DNA from: CAWIOX01 sp963837775
GTDB taxonomy: Bacteria; Pseudomonadota; Gammaproteobacteria; Burkholderiales; Burkholderiaceae_D
NCBI GenBank assembly: GCA_963837775.1
Contig: CAWIOX010000004.1
Location: forward strand, 248,001-312,000
DNA length: 64,000 nucleotides
Direction: 5' to 3'
Under the pieces are notes generated by a model. That model was not told the origin of the DNA. It worked only from the letters and a program-made list of their open reading frames with translations, and did no database searches. A program made the position numbers and the translations under genes. Shown here piece after piece: positions 27,940 to 37,647 of the stretch. Within the stretch, counting starts at the first letter, position 1, and each line of letters opens with the position of its first letter.

Positions 27940-28347
27940 ATGCTGCCAGCGCCGCCCTTCCCGATTCGCACAGAATGCCCGCCCGGCGCCTGCGTGTGCG
28001 AGCGCGACGCGCTGCTGGCCGACCCGCAAGGCGATCTGCGCATACTCAGGCTGACGCGGGACGAAGAGAAGAAACTGATCGCCCGCATCGAAACCATCTC
28101 CAGCTACGCCGAGCTGCAAAAAATTGCCGAGCGCATGCAGGCGCTGCTCGGCATCGACCTGCGGATCACGCCCAGCGCCCGCGAAGTGCGCACCGTGCGC
28201 GGCATCAGCATCCAGCTCGCCGAGCGCCCCGGCCTGTGCCGGAAAACCCGCCAGGCGATCCCCGCCGCCATCCGCCGCTGCCTCGACCAGAATCCCGACA
28301 TCGTCTACGCACTGCTCGACGCCCACGGCCTGCTGGGTTCCGGCTGA
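27940..28347 (+). CDS. Small conserved-looking protein of unknown function
   Basis: I do not recognise this protein of 135 residues. ATG 27940 opens MLPAPPFPIRTECPPGACVC. There is a CPPGACVC cysteine cluster at residues 13-20, then a charged helical region (LTRDEEKKLIARIETI, ELQKIAERMQALLG) and a C-terminal segment RQAIPAAIRRCLDQNPDIVY ending ALLDAHGLLGSG. No signal peptide or membrane helix is seen. A decayed second copy of its last third lies at 29515-29715. Both copies are followed by the same dispersed repeat, so the gene and repeat may have been duplicated together. An in-frame start further upstream at 27862 exists but is less likely. Confidence 0.6.
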   Translation: MLPAPPFPIRTECPPGACVCERDALLADPQGDLRILRLTRDEEKKLIARIETISSYAELQKIAERMQALLGIDLRITPSAREVRTVRGISIQLAERPGLCRKTRQAIPAAIRRCLDQNPDIVYALLDAHGLLGSG

Positions 28348-28425
28348 ATCGGCGCAAGCGCAGCGGCCAATGCCGCAATCGCAGCCAGCAGCCGGTTTTT
28401 ACCAGCCAACGGGCGCGTATCGACC

Positions 28426-28520
28426 AAAAATATACCCCACCGTGTATTTTTTGAAGGCCAATGAAACCATGCGGCAGCACAGGTATTTTTGCTGATACTC
28501 CCCCATAACAGCCGAATATA
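28426..28520 (+). repeat. Dispersed intergenic repeat, copy C
   Basis: AAATATACCCCACCGTGTA, AATGAAACCATGCGGCAG, and GGTATTTTTGCTGATACTCC. It shares the left flank GACCAAAAA with copy D. Confidence 0.85.
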
Positions 28521-28823
28521 TCAGGCCGGATAGCGCTTGCGGCACAGAGCGCGTCCCTTCGATTGCGCCTTGCCGTCAGCGCTTGCAGACTTGCATCAGC
28601 CGCGAAATGCATGTTCAAGGCCGATGCAATTGCCCCAGCCAACCGATAGCGCAAGCCATTGCGCATCGAAATCAATACGCGCATTTAATCCATATCAACC
28701 TCCTCGATGATCGCGCTTTTATGATGAAAAGAGGATGTTGGATTCGCATGGTCATTTTTTCAACCTCACCGCACTTGACAGAATCGCAAGAATAATCCGC
28801 AGGAAACAGACAGGAGAAACGTC
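28521..28823. other. Intergenic region with no supported gene
   Basis: About 300 bases between repeat C and the DUF1328 gene. I see no coding sequence or strong hairpin. It presumably contains the promoter of the small membrane protein that follows. Confidence 0.5.
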
Positions 28824-28985
28824 ATGTTGCATTACGCCGCAGTATTCTTCGTGATTGCGATTGTTGCCGCTGTATTCGGCTTCGGCGGGATTGCCGCGGG
28901 TGCTGCAGAGATCGCAAAAATTCTGTTCTTTATCTTCCTTGTGATCTTCGTGGTGACATTGATCATGGGGATACTGCGAAAGTAG
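28824..28985 (+). CDS. DUF1328-family small membrane protein (YtjA-like)
   Basis: A 53-residue hydrophobic protein that opens MLHYAAVFFVIAIVAAVFGF, continues GGIAAGAAEIAKILF and ends IFVVTLIMGILRK. Two membrane helices are separated by the G-rich GFGGIAAGAAEIAK loop, the hallmark of DUF1328. ATG 28824 follows CAGGAGA at good spacing. Such proteins are common in proteobacterial stress regulons; no molecular function is established. The neighbouring glycine-zipper lipoprotein is of similar type. Confidence 0.88.
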   Translation: MLHYAAVFFVIAIVAAVFGFGGIAAGAAEIAKILFFIFLVIFVVTLIMGILRK

Positions 28986-29172
28986 CCATCGGCTCTTTAT
29001 CCGCCTGAAACGGCCGCCATCACACCGCACGGCGAATGACATGTAGCGCATCCATTGCGGCTCTGAAATAGCCGCCAAGCAAATCGGGCCAAGGCATGCA
29101 CAGCCAAGCTACCAGCGGCGGTCGCCCGGGCGCGAAGCAGCAGAAGTACCATGTTGAAGAAGGAGGTTTTCC

Positions 29173-29397
29173 ATGAAAGCGATGCAAAGATTCATGCTCA
29201 GCACAGTTGCCGCAGCAATGCTGCTCGGCCTGAGCGCTTGCGCCGGGATGTCGACCCAGGACAGGAACACGGCTATCGGCGCCGGCGTCGGCGCCGTCGG
29301 CGGCTCCGTCCTAACGGGCGGTAGCGCGGTCGGAACCGTCGGCGGTGCGGCCGTCGGCGGCGTCATCGGCCACGAAGTCGACAAACCCAAGAAATGA
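29173..29397 (+). CDS. Glycine-zipper lipoprotein (OsmB-like)
   Basis: This is a 74-residue lipoprotein preceded by AAGGAGG. The signal and lipobox are AAAMLLGLSACAG. The mature part has a glycine-zipper membrane hairpin (TAIGAGVGAVGGSVLTGG and GTVGGAAVGGVIGHEV) and a lysine-rich end. OsmB-type proteins are induced by osmotic stress and sit in the envelope. The frame is intact. It lies downstream of the DUF1328 gene by about 190 bases, so the two may respond to the same envelope stress; that link is inference. Confidence 0.85.
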   Translation: MKAMQRFMLSTVAAAMLLGLSACAGMSTQDRNTAIGAGVGAVGGSVLTGGSAVGTVGGAAVGGVIGHEVDKPKK

Positions 29398-29514
29398 ACG
29401 GGCTGCGATGCGCTTGGCCACAAACACATCGCAGTAGCCCCCGGCCCTGATCCGGCAAGACCATCAGCCGACCATTCTTGACCGGCTGAGGGGAAGGGAT
29501 ATGCGCGTCGGCAG

Positions 29515-29715
29515 CATGCTGCGGATCAGGCAAAGCAGCCACGAAGTCCGCACTTTGCGCAGCATCCAGACGGTAGAGCACCCCGACCTGTACAACCCGC
29601 CAAGCCATCCCCGCCGCCGTCCGTCGCTGCCTCAACCAAAACCCCGACATCATCTACGCGCTGCTCGACGCCCACGGCCTGCCGGGTGCGAGCGGAATCA
29701 TCATGGCGCTCCAAG
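29515..29715 (+). pseudogene. Decayed partial copy of the gene at 27940-28347
   Basis: The DNA aligns by eye with the last third of the earlier gene. Shared segments include CTGCGGATCA, GAAGTCCGCAC, ATCCCCGCCGCC and CGACGCCCACGGCCTG. Across frames it reads REVRT-like, RQAIPAAVRRCLNQNPDI and IYALLDAHGLPGAS. There is no intact start and the frame is broken at least twice. The rest of 29398-30032 holds repeat copy D and no other gene. Confidence 0.75.
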
Positions 29716-29891
29716 CTACCGCATTGATTTCAAGCAAAAATTGAAAACTCCCTATCTTTAAGCCATCACAGGTACGCAAAGATCAAATAATTGTCCATTG
29801 GAAACAGATCAAGGGGATTTGCACAAAAGACAATCAACCGCCATTTGCAGCATAATCAAGACTTACACCAACCCACGGCAAGCGTTTTGAC

Positions 29892-29986
29892 CAAAAACAT
29901 ACCCCGCCATGTATTTTTAAAAGCCCAATGAAACCGTGCGGGAGACTGGCATTTTTACTGATACTCCCCATAAAACATTAAAATCA
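29892..29986 (+). repeat. Dispersed intergenic repeat, copy D
   Basis: AAACATACCCCGCCATGTA, AATGAAACCGTGCGGGAGAC and GATACTCCCCATAAAAC. It lies before the ABC-transporter operon and after the decayed gene copy. Confidence 0.85.
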
Positions 29987-30032
29987 GCGGCAATCCGCCG
30001 CATTCTCAAACCCCTCACCCACCGGAGCGCCC

Positions 30033-30682
30033 ATGCTGGAACTGCGTCACATCACCAAGTCGTACAGCAGCGGACGGCGGGTGCTGGATGACTTGTCGTA
30101 CACGCTGGCCGGCGGCGAGTTCGTTGCGGTGATGGGCGACTCGGGGGTCGGCAAATCGACGCTGCTGAACCTGATTGCGGGGCTGGATGCGCCGGACAGC
30201 GGCGCGGTGGTGCTCGACGGGGTCGTCGATGTCGGCGCTGGATGACGACGCGGCGACCTTGCTGCGGCGCCGGAAGATGGGCTTCGTGTTCCAGGCGTTT
30301 CATGTGCTGCCGCATCTGACCTTGCTGCAGAACGTCGCGCTGCCGCTGCTGCTGAATGGCGAGAGCCGCCAGCGGGCGCAGCAGATGCTGGATGCGGTCG
30401 GGCTGCAGGGGCGCGGCGCGCGATTTTCCGCGCCAGTTGTCGGGCGGCGAACTGCAGCGGGTCGCGATTGCGCGCGCGCTGGTGCACCGGCCGAATCTGG
30501 TGCTGGCCGACGAGCCGACCGGCAACCTCGATCCCGACACCGCGCACGGCGTGCTGCTGCTGTTGCGGGCGGAGATCAAGGCCAGCGGCGCGGCGGCGAT
30601 CATGGTCACGCATTCGCACGCGGCGGCGGCGATGGCGGACCGCATCCTGATATTAAGCAAGGACGGCTTGCAGCCGGCCTGA
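30033..30682 (+). CDS. LolD-type ABC transporter ATP-binding protein, two frameshifts
   Basis: This ATPase of the MacB/LolD class is partner of the FtsX-type permease encoded next. It opens MLELRHITKSYSSGRRVLDD, with Walker A GDSGVGKST, then after a shift near 30235 the Q-loop region MGFVFQAFHVLPHLTLLQNV. After a second shift near 30420 come the signature LSGGELQRVAIARAL, Walker B NLVLADEPT, D-loop GNLDPDT and switch histidine VTHSHAA. About 216 residues, normal for the class. The permease starts 9 bases after the stop. With the lipocalin-like gene downstream the set matches an AttE-H type export system. Confidence 0.85.
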
Positions 30683-30691
30683 CACTTATTC

Positions 30692-33255
30692 ATGAGCGCA
30701 TCCACCCCGAAACCCATGCGTCTGCGACTGCTGACCCGCTGGCTGCTGCTGGGCGAATGGCATGCCCATCCGGTGCGCGCGCTGGTGGCGATCGGCGCGA
30801 TTGCGCTGGGGGTGGCGCTCGGGTTTGCGATCCACCTGATCAATGCGGCGGCTTTCAATGAATTCTCGGCGGCGGTCAAGAGCCTGTCGGGCGTGTCCGA
30901 TCTGCAGGTGCGCGGCGTGCAGCCGACCTTTGACGAGCAGCTGTATCCGCTGCTGGCGCAGCGCGAGGGCGTGGCGCTGGCCAGTCCGGTGCTGGAACTG
31001 GATGCGGCCGTGGTCAATGCCAGACCGCCGGCGAGCGCAGCGCGCTGAAGATCCTCGGCATCGACGTGTTGCGCGCGGCCGAGATCGCGCCCGACCTGAC
31101 CGGCATCCCGGCCGCCGACCGGCCTTTCGACACGCTGGCCGACGATGCGATCTTCCTGTCGCCGGCGGCGATGGAATGGCTGAAAGTGCGACCCGGCGAG
31201 TCAGTTGCGCTGCGCGCGGGCAGCCGCACCATCAGTCTGCGGGTGGCGGGCGGCTTGCTGCGGGCGCGCGCCGGACAACGCATCGCGGTGATGGACATCG
31301 GCGCCGCGCAATGGCGCTTCGGGCGCATCGGCCAGTTGTCGCGCATCGAGCTGAAGCTGGCCGACGGCGTCAATCGCGCCGCCTTCAAGGCCGCACTGAA
31401 CCGCGAATTGCAGGGCCGCGCGCTGGCGTTCGAGACCGCCGATCAGGAGGCGCGCACCGCCAATATGTCGCGCGCTTACCGCGTCAACCTGAATGTGCTG
31501 GCGCTGGTCGCGCTGTTTACCGGCGCGTTTCTGGTGTTTTCCAGCCAGGCGCTGTCGGTGCTGCGCCGCCGCAGCCAGTTTGCGCTGTTGCGGGTGGCGG
31601 GCATGACGCGCCGCCATCTGCTGGGGCAGGTATTGCTGGAGGGCGCGACGCTGGGCGTGATCGGCGCCGCCTGCGGCATCGCGGCCGGCTACGGGATGGC
31701 GGCGGCCGCGCTGCATTTCTTCGGCGGCGATCTGGGCGGCGGTTATTTTCCCGGGCGTGCAGCCGAGCGTGCATTTCAGCCCGCTGGCGGCGCTGGCGTT
31801 CTTCGCGCTCGGCGCGACGGTGGCCGTGCTGGGCGCGGCCGCGCCGGCGTGGGAAGCGGCGCGCGCCCAGCCGGCGCTGGCGCTGAAATCCGGCAGCGAG
31901 GACAGCGCGCTGTCGAAACTGGCTTCGCCGTGGCCGGCGCTGGCCTGCCTGGCGCTGGGCGCACTATTCACGCAACTGCCGCCGCTGGCGGACCTGCCGC
32001 TGTTCGGGTTCATGGCGGTGGCCTTGCTGCTGATCGGCGGCATCGCGCTGATGCCGCGCCTGGCAGCGGGGCTGTTTTCGCTCACGGGCCGCTGGCAGAC
32101 GAACAATGCGGTGCTGAGCCTGACGCTGGCGCGGCTGGCGAATGCGCCGAATCAGGCGTCGATCGCGCTGGGCGGCGTGCTGTCGAGCTTTTCGCTGATG
32201 GTGGCGATGGCGATCATGGTCGCCAGCTTCCGGGTCTCGGTCGATGACTGGCTGACGCAGGTGTTGCCGGCCGAACTGTATGTGCGCTCGGCGACGGCGG
32301 GCGACAGCGGCGGCCTGCAGCCGGATGAACAACAGGCGATCCGCTCCGCCAACGGCATCGCGCGCGCCGATTTCCTGCGCCAGTCGAAACTGACGCTGGC
32401 CGCCGACCGTCCCGACGTGGTGCTGCTGGCGCGCCCTATCGATGTCGATGCGCCGAACAAGATAGTGCCGATCATCGGCGCCAGCATCGTGCCGGCCGCT
32501 GCGATGCCGGTCTGGGTCTCGGAAGCGATGGTCGATTTGTACGGCTATGCGATGGGCCAGCGCGTCAGCCTGCCGCTCGGCGGCAGGGGTGGCAAAGGGC
32601 ACGACTTCGTCGTGGCCGGCATCTGGCGCGACTATGTACGACAGTCGGGCGCACTGCAAATCCGACTGTCGGATTACCGGGCGATCACCGGCGACCTGAG
32701 CGCCAACGACGCGGCGCTCTGGCTGCAGCCCGGCGTCACGCCGGCACAGGCCAGCGCGACGCTGAAGCGGCTGCCGTTCGGCGGCGCGCTGGAGTTTGCC
32801 GAGCCGGGCGAGATCCGCGCGATCAGCCTGAAAATATTCGACCGCAGCTTTGCGGTGACCTATCTGCTGGAAGCTGATCGCGATCGTGATCGGCCTGTTC
32901 GGCGTGGCGGCGACTTTCTCCGCGCAGACGCTGGCGCGCGCCAAGGAATTCGGCATGCTGCGCCACATCGGCGTCACGCGCCGGCAGATCCTGGCGATCC
33001 TGGCGGCCGAAGGCGGCTTGCTGACCGCGACCGGGATTGCGGTCGGCTTCGTGCTGGGCTGGCTGATCAGCCTGATCCTGGTGTTCATCGTCAATCCGCA
33101 ATCGTTCCACTGGAGCATGCAGCTGCACATGCCGTGGCGCTTGCTGGCGGCGGTCGCCGCGCCTGCTGCTGGTGTCGGCCGCATTGACCGCGCTGGTGGC
33201 GGGGCGGCAGGCGTTGTCGGGCAGCGCGATCCGCGCGGTGAAGGAGGATTGGTGA
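30692..33255 (+). CDS. FtsX/LolC-type ABC transporter permease, double-length, frameshifted
   Basis: A large permease of about 850 residues with two FtsX-like halves. The N-terminal helix is ALVAIGAIALGVALGFAIHL. After a shift near 31030 there is a periplasmic domain and an FtsX core (LNVLALVALFTGAFLVFSSQ, LLRVAGMTRRHLLGQVLLEG). After a shift near 31760 the second half has its own periplasmic domain. After a shift near 32880 comes the terminal core (ARAKEFGMLRHIGVTRRQIL, GLLTATGIAVGFVLGWLISL). A last shift near 33165 leads to SAIRAVKEDW and TGA 33253-33255, which overlaps the next ATG by one base. Such proteins extract or release lipids or lipoproteins at the periplasmic face. Confidence 0.82.
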
Positions 33256-34343
33256 TGTGGTTCGAGATTATTCCGGTGCGCATGGCGCACCCTACTACTG
33301 CTTGCTGCTGCTGTCAAGTGCGCTGGCCGCGCCGCCGCAGTTTGCGCCGGTCACGCCGGGCAACGGCACTTACTTTCCCGCGCGACTTCGGCGCCCATCC
33401 CGAATTCCGCACCGAATGGTGGTACGCGACCGGCTGGCTGCAGACGCCCGACCGCAAGCAGATCGGCTTCCAGATCACCTTTTTCCGCTCCGCCACCGGG
33501 CATGGCGCGGGCAACCCGAGCCAATTCGCGCCGACGCAGCTGATCATCGCGCATGCGGCGCTGTCCGATCCGGCCGAGAAAAAACTGCTGCACGGCGAAA
33601 AAACCGCGCGCCAGGGCTTCGGTCTGGCTTACGCCGGCAAAGGCAATACCGAGCTCAAGCTCGACGACTGGCACCTCACGCGCGGCGCCGATGGCCGCTA
33701 TCAGGCCAGCGTGCGCACCCGCGACTTCAGCCTGCAACTGGTATTGCAGCCGACGCAGCCAGTCATGCTGCAAGGCGAGCAAGGCTATTCGCGCAAGGGG
33801 GCGCTGCCGGAGCAGGCCAGTTATTACTATAGCGAGCCGCAATTGCGCGTGTCCGGCACGCTGACCCGCCGCGGCCAAGCGCGGGCAGTGGCCGGCAGCG
33901 CCTGGCTCGATCACGAATGGTCGAGCAATGTGCTGGCCAAGGATGCGGCCGGCTGGGACTGGCTGGGCGCGAATCTGGATGACGGCGGCGCGCTGATGGC
34001 GTTCCGTATCAGGAGCACCTCCGGCGCCACACTCTGGTCCCATGCTGCGCTGCGCAACCGGGCCGGCCAGCTTACCCAATTTGCGCCGGATCAGGTCAGC
34101 TTCACGCCGCAGCGGCTATGGCAATCGCCGCGCAGCAAGGCGCGCTACCCGGTCGCGATGACGATCCGCACCGCAGCGCAACAATGGCAATTGACCCCCT
34201 TGCAGGACGACCAGGAACTCGATGCGCGCCGCTCGACCGGCGCAGTATACTGGGAGGGTGCGGTAAGCATCACCCGCGACGGCGCCCCCGCCGGACGCGG
34301 CTACCTTGAACTGACCGGTTACGACGAAAAATTAAAACTATGA
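33255..34343 (+). CDS. Exported AttH/CrtC-domain lipocalin-like protein, frameshifted near the start
   Basis: This protein of the AttH/CrtC family (carotenoid hydratase-like double lipocalin) probably carries a hydrophobic ligand in the periplasm. A signal-like stretch (CLLLLSSALAAPPQFAPVTP) lies in a second frame at about 33300-33370. The body (FPRDFGAHPEFRTEWWYATG) resumes the frame of the start. The family core EWWYATGWLQTPDRKQIGFQ and the WLDHEWSS motif are present, and the C-terminus is YLELTGYDEKLKL. The start (ATG 33255) overlaps the permease stop, and its own stop overlaps the next start by 4 bases. It is thus embedded in an operon with two ABC systems. Confidence 0.8.
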   Translation: MWFEIIPVRMAHPTTACCCCQVRWPRRRSLRRSRRATALTFPRDFGAHPEFRTEWWYATGWLQTPDRKQIGFQITFFRSATGHGAGNPSQFAPTQLIIAHAALSDPAEKKLLHGEKTARQGFGLAYAGKGNTELKLDDWHLTRGADGRYQASVRTRDFSLQLVLQPTQPVMLQGEQGYSRKGALPEQASYYYSEPQLRVSGTLTRRGQARAVAGSAWLDHEWSSNVLAKDAAGWDWLGANLDDGGALMAFRIRSTSGATLWSHAALRNRAGQLTQFAPDQVSFTPQRLWQSPRSKARYPVAMTIRTAAQQWQLTPLQDDQELDARRSTGAVYWEGAVSITRDGAPAGRGYLELTGYDEKLKL

Positions 34344-36143
34344 CAACCAACGCCATCATCGAAAAACCGAAAAAAAGCAGCCTCGCCACGCTCAAGGGCC
34401 TGCTGCCTTTCCTCAAACCCTACAAGCGCGAATTCCTGCTGGCCGGGATTGCGCTGCTGATCGCCGCCGGCGCCACGCTGGCGATCCCGTATGCGTTTCG
34501 CCAGATGATCGACCTCGGCTTCAGCGATACCGGCGCTGCGGGCGGCAAAAGCATTCAGAACGTCGATTTTTACTTCCTCGCATTGTTTGGCGTGGCCTCG
34601 GTGCTGGCAGTCGCCACCGCCGCACGTTTTTATCTGGTGTCGCTGCTGGGCGAGCGCGTCACCGCCGACATCCGCAGCGCGGTGTACCGCCATATCGTCA
34701 AGCAGAGCCCGCAATTTTTCGAGACCACCCAGACCGGCGAAGTGCTGTCGCGCCTGACCACCGACACCACGCTGATCCAGGCCGTGGTCGGCACCAGCAT
34801 CTCGATGGCGCTGCGCAATTCGCTGCTGTTCATCGGCGGACTCGTCATGCTGTTCGTCACCAGCGCCAAACTGTCGGCCATCATCATCGTGCTGCTGGCC
34901 GCGGTCGTGCTGCCGATCGTGTTCTTCGGCCGCCGCGTGCGCAAGCTGTCGCGCGCGTCGCAGGACCGGATCGCCGACGCCTCGGCGCTGGCCGGAGAAA
35001 TCCTCAACGCGATGCCGACCGTGCAGGCGTTCACCCATGAGGCGATCGAATCCAGGCGCTTTTCCGCCTCGGTCGAAGAAGCGTTCGCCACCGCGATGCA
35101 GCGCATCCGCACCCGCTCGGTGATGACGGTGGTGGCGATCCTGCTGGTGTTCGGCGCGATCGTCTTCGTGCTGTGGCTGGGCGCCCATGCGGTGCTCCAG
35201 GGCACCATGAGCCGCGGCGAACTGGGGCAATTCATCCTGTATTCGGCGCTGGTGGCCGGCTCCATCGGCGCCTTGTCCGAGGTGCTGGGCGAGGCGCAAC
35301 GCGCCGCCGGCGCCACCGAACGCCTGATGGAACTGCTGTCGGCGCGTTCTCCGATCCAGTCGCCGGCCCATCCGCTGCCGCTGCCGCCGCGCGCCGCAGT
35401 CGGCTCCGCGCTGGTGCTGAAAGGCGTGACTTTCCACTACCCGTCGCGCCCGCTGACGAACTCGCTGGCGCATCTTTCGCTGACCATCGAAGCCCGGCGA
35501 AACGGTGGCCGTGGTCGGCGCCTCCGGCGCCGGCAAGACCACGCTGTTCCAGCTGCTGCTGCGCTTCTACGACCCGCAGCAAGGCACGATCACGCTCGAC
35601 GGCGTCGACATCAAACAGCTCGACTTGCACGCGCTGCGCGACGCAATCGGCGTGGTGCCGCAAGACACGGTGATTTTTTCCGCCAATGCGCTGGAAAACA
35701 TCCGCTACGGGCGCGAAGATGCCAGCGATGCAGAAGTCTATGAAGCCGCCAGGATGGCCGCCGCCCACGAATTCATCGAGAAATTGCCGGAAGGCTATCG
35801 CTCCTTCCTCGGCGAGCGCGGCGTGCGCCTGTCCGGCGGCCAGCGCCAGCGCATCGCGATCGCCCGCGCGCTGCTGAAGAATCCGCCGTTGCTGCTGCTG
35901 GACGAAGCCACCAGCGCGCTCGACGCCGAATCCGAACGGCTGGTGCAAGGCGCACTGGAAGCCGCGATGAAGGGCCGCACCACGCTGGTCATCGCGCACC
36001 GTCTGGCGACCGTGCAGAAGGCCGACCGCATCATCGTGCTGGAAGACGGCCGCATCGTCGAGACCGGCACCCACGCCGAGCTGGTCGCGCTGGGCGGGAT
36101 TTACGCCAATCTGGCCGCGCTGCAGTTCCACATCCAGAGTTGA
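34340..36143 (+). CDS. MsbA-type ABC exporter (fused membrane and ATPase domains), one frameshift
   Basis: This is a half-transporter of about 600 residues. Six membrane helices lie in the first 320 residues (EFLLAGIALLIAAGATLAIP, SLLFIGGLVMLFVTSAKL), with the coupling-helix region GEVLSRLTTDTTLIQ. The ATPase domain has Walker A GASGAGKTT, signature RLSGGQRQRIAIARAL, Walker B LLLLDEATSALD and the H-loop IAHRLATV. The frame breaks once near 35495: GAAGCCCGGCGAAACG has one C too many for EAGET. The start overlaps the preceding stop (ATGA). The organisation resembles lipid or drug exporters; the substrate is unknown, though the lipocalin neighbour hints at a lipid. Confidence 0.87.
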
Positions 36144-36148
36144 GGCCG

Positions 36149-36250
36149 AAAATATACTGCCCACTGTATTTTTTACAGGCCCCATAAATCGTGCGGCAGA
36201 CTGCCATTTTCATTGCATACCCCTGTTATTTCACACAATAACAGGGGCCG
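36149..36250 (+). repeat. Dispersed intergenic repeat, copy E, ending in an 11-bp hairpin
   Basis: AAAATATACTGCCCACTGTA, CGTGCGGCAGACTG and CATTTTCATTGCATACCCC. This is the most diverged copy. Its right end is part of a perfect stem, CCCCTGTTATT (36220-36230) and AATAACAGGGG (36237-36247), with a 6-base loop. It sits between the exporter and thyA. The stem could end transcription of the ABC operon, but lacks a T-run. Confidence 0.75.
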
Positions 36251-36348
36251 CAAGCGCGCTGCTGAGGCGGCCACACTCCTGTTTTCGATGCCGCAGTTGA
36301 TATAATCCGGCTTCATTTTCAAATACCACCACGCGCCGGAGAAATTAA

Positions 36349-37323
36349 ATGCAGCAATACCTAGACCTGGTCCGGACCATTCTTGAAGACGGCAGCTGGC
36401 AAGAAAATCGGACCGGAATACGCACGCTGAGCATTCCGGGAGCGATGATGCGCTTCGACCTGCGAAAAGACGGCTTCCCGGCTGTCACGACCAAGAAACT
36501 GGCATTCAAGTCCGTGGTGGGCGAACTATGCGGCTTCTTGCGCGCCACCCGCAGCGCTGCCGATTTTCGCGCGCTGGGATGCAAGGTGTGGGACCAGAAC
36601 GCCAACGAAAACGCCGAATGGCTGCAGAACCCCTACCGGCTCGGCGAAGATGACCTCGGCCCGGTGTACGGGGTGCAATGGCGCGCATGGCCCGCTTACA
36701 AGCTGATTGAAGCCGGCCAGACGCGGCAAATCGACGATGCGCAGCACAGAGGATTCAAAGTCGTGTCGACCTTGCAGGATGACGGGCAACAGAAGGTTCT
36801 GCTGTACAAGGCCATCGACCAGCTGCGCGATTGCCTCGACACCATCATCAACAACCCCGGCAGCCGGCGCATCTTGTTCCACGGCTGGAATTGCGCCGAC
36901 CTGGATTCGATTGCGCTGCCGGCTTGCCATCTGTTATATCAATTCCTGCCGAACGCATCGACCAGGGAAATTTCCCTGTGCCTGTACATCAGAAGCAACG
37001 ATGTGGGACTGGGAACCCCGTTCAACCTGGCCGAGGGCGCGGCCTTGTTGCACCTGGTCGGCAGACTCACCGGCTATACGCCGCGCTGGTTCACCTACTT
37101 CATCGGCGATGCGCACATCTACGAAAACCATCTGGACATGCTGAAGCAGCAACTGGAACGCGCGCCGCATCCGGCGCCGAAGCTGGTGCTTTCAGACCGC
37201 ATTCCTGATTATGCGCAGACCGGCCAGTACCAGCCTGAATGGCTGGAGCAGGTGGAGCCGGGCGACTTCGCGCTTGAACAATACCAGCACCATGCACCGC
37301 TGACAGCGCCGATGGCGGTCTGA
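36349..37323 (+). CDS. thyA: Thymidylate synthase
   Basis: It converts dUMP and methylene-tetrahydrofolate to dTMP and dihydrofolate. The intact frame of 324 residues starts at ATG 36349 after GGAGAAA. Landmarks are ENRTGIRTLSIPGAMMRFDL (dUMP phosphate-binding arginine), GVQWRAWPAY, the catalytic cysteine C193 in SIALPACHLLYQFL, YIRSNDVGLGTPFNLAEGA and the C-terminal dUMP/folate contacts near RIPDYAQTGQY. It is longer than the common 264-residue form because of an insertion around residues 120-160. folA (41218) lies 4 kb downstream and would recycle its dihydrofolate. From this gene rightward, reading frames are unbroken. Confidence 0.95.
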   Translation: MQQYLDLVRTILEDGSWQENRTGIRTLSIPGAMMRFDLRKDGFPAVTTKKLAFKSVVGELCGFLRATRSAADFRALGCKVWDQNANENAEWLQNPYRLGEDDLGPVYGVQWRAWPAYKLIEAGQTRQIDDAQHRGFKVVSTLQDDGQQKVLLYKAIDQLRDCLDTIINNPGSRRILFHGWNCADLDSIALPACHLLYQFLPNASTREISLCLYIRSNDVGLGTPFNLAEGAALLHLVGRLTGYTPRWFTYFIGDAHIYENHLDMLKQQLERAPHPAPKLVLSDRIPDYAQTGQYQPEWLEQVEPGDFALEQYQHHAPLTAPMAV

Positions 37324-37647
37324 TCTGCCCGGCGGCGGGCATCCGTCCCGCCGTCATCGTCTCTGCATCGCATCCCCAAGCGCCAGCGGAAAGCCTGAGC
37401 AGGCCGCCCCATACTGCGCCGATCCGGGCCTTGCGCAACGCCGGCCACATTCTGCCCGCTCCGGCTTCGCCAATCGCCACATTCAAAAATCCCCTGGAAT
37501 TTATTCGCCTTTCCGGGATAGCCATTGACGCCTGTATTGCCGGACAAGAATCAGAAGCCCGCATGACTTCGGCTTGTTATTACTATGAAAACATATCTGT
37601 TTTGGCCATTATCTTGACTCCTATCAACGATTTAAAGGGTCTTCCAA
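37324..37647. other. Intergenic region between thyA and rpfF
   Basis: About 325 bases. I see no supported gene. Short overlapping frames on both strands lack recognisable sequence. The AT-rich last 100 bases should hold the rpfF promoter, including TTGCCG and TTGACT-like boxes that I cannot assign firmly. Confidence 0.5.

Noticed and set aside
28583..28795. A 70-residue plus-strand frame before the DUF1328 gene
   Set aside because: No ribosome site, no recognisable sequence, and composition unlike neighbouring genes.
34319..35542. A 407-residue minus-strand frame opposite the MsbA-type exporter
   Set aside because: Arg/Gln/His/Gly-rich shadow of the exporter's membrane domain; no homology by eye.
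37324..37647. A possible gene remnant between thyA and rpfF
   Set aside because: Short frames on both strands overlap, but none carries a motif or continues a neighbouring protein.
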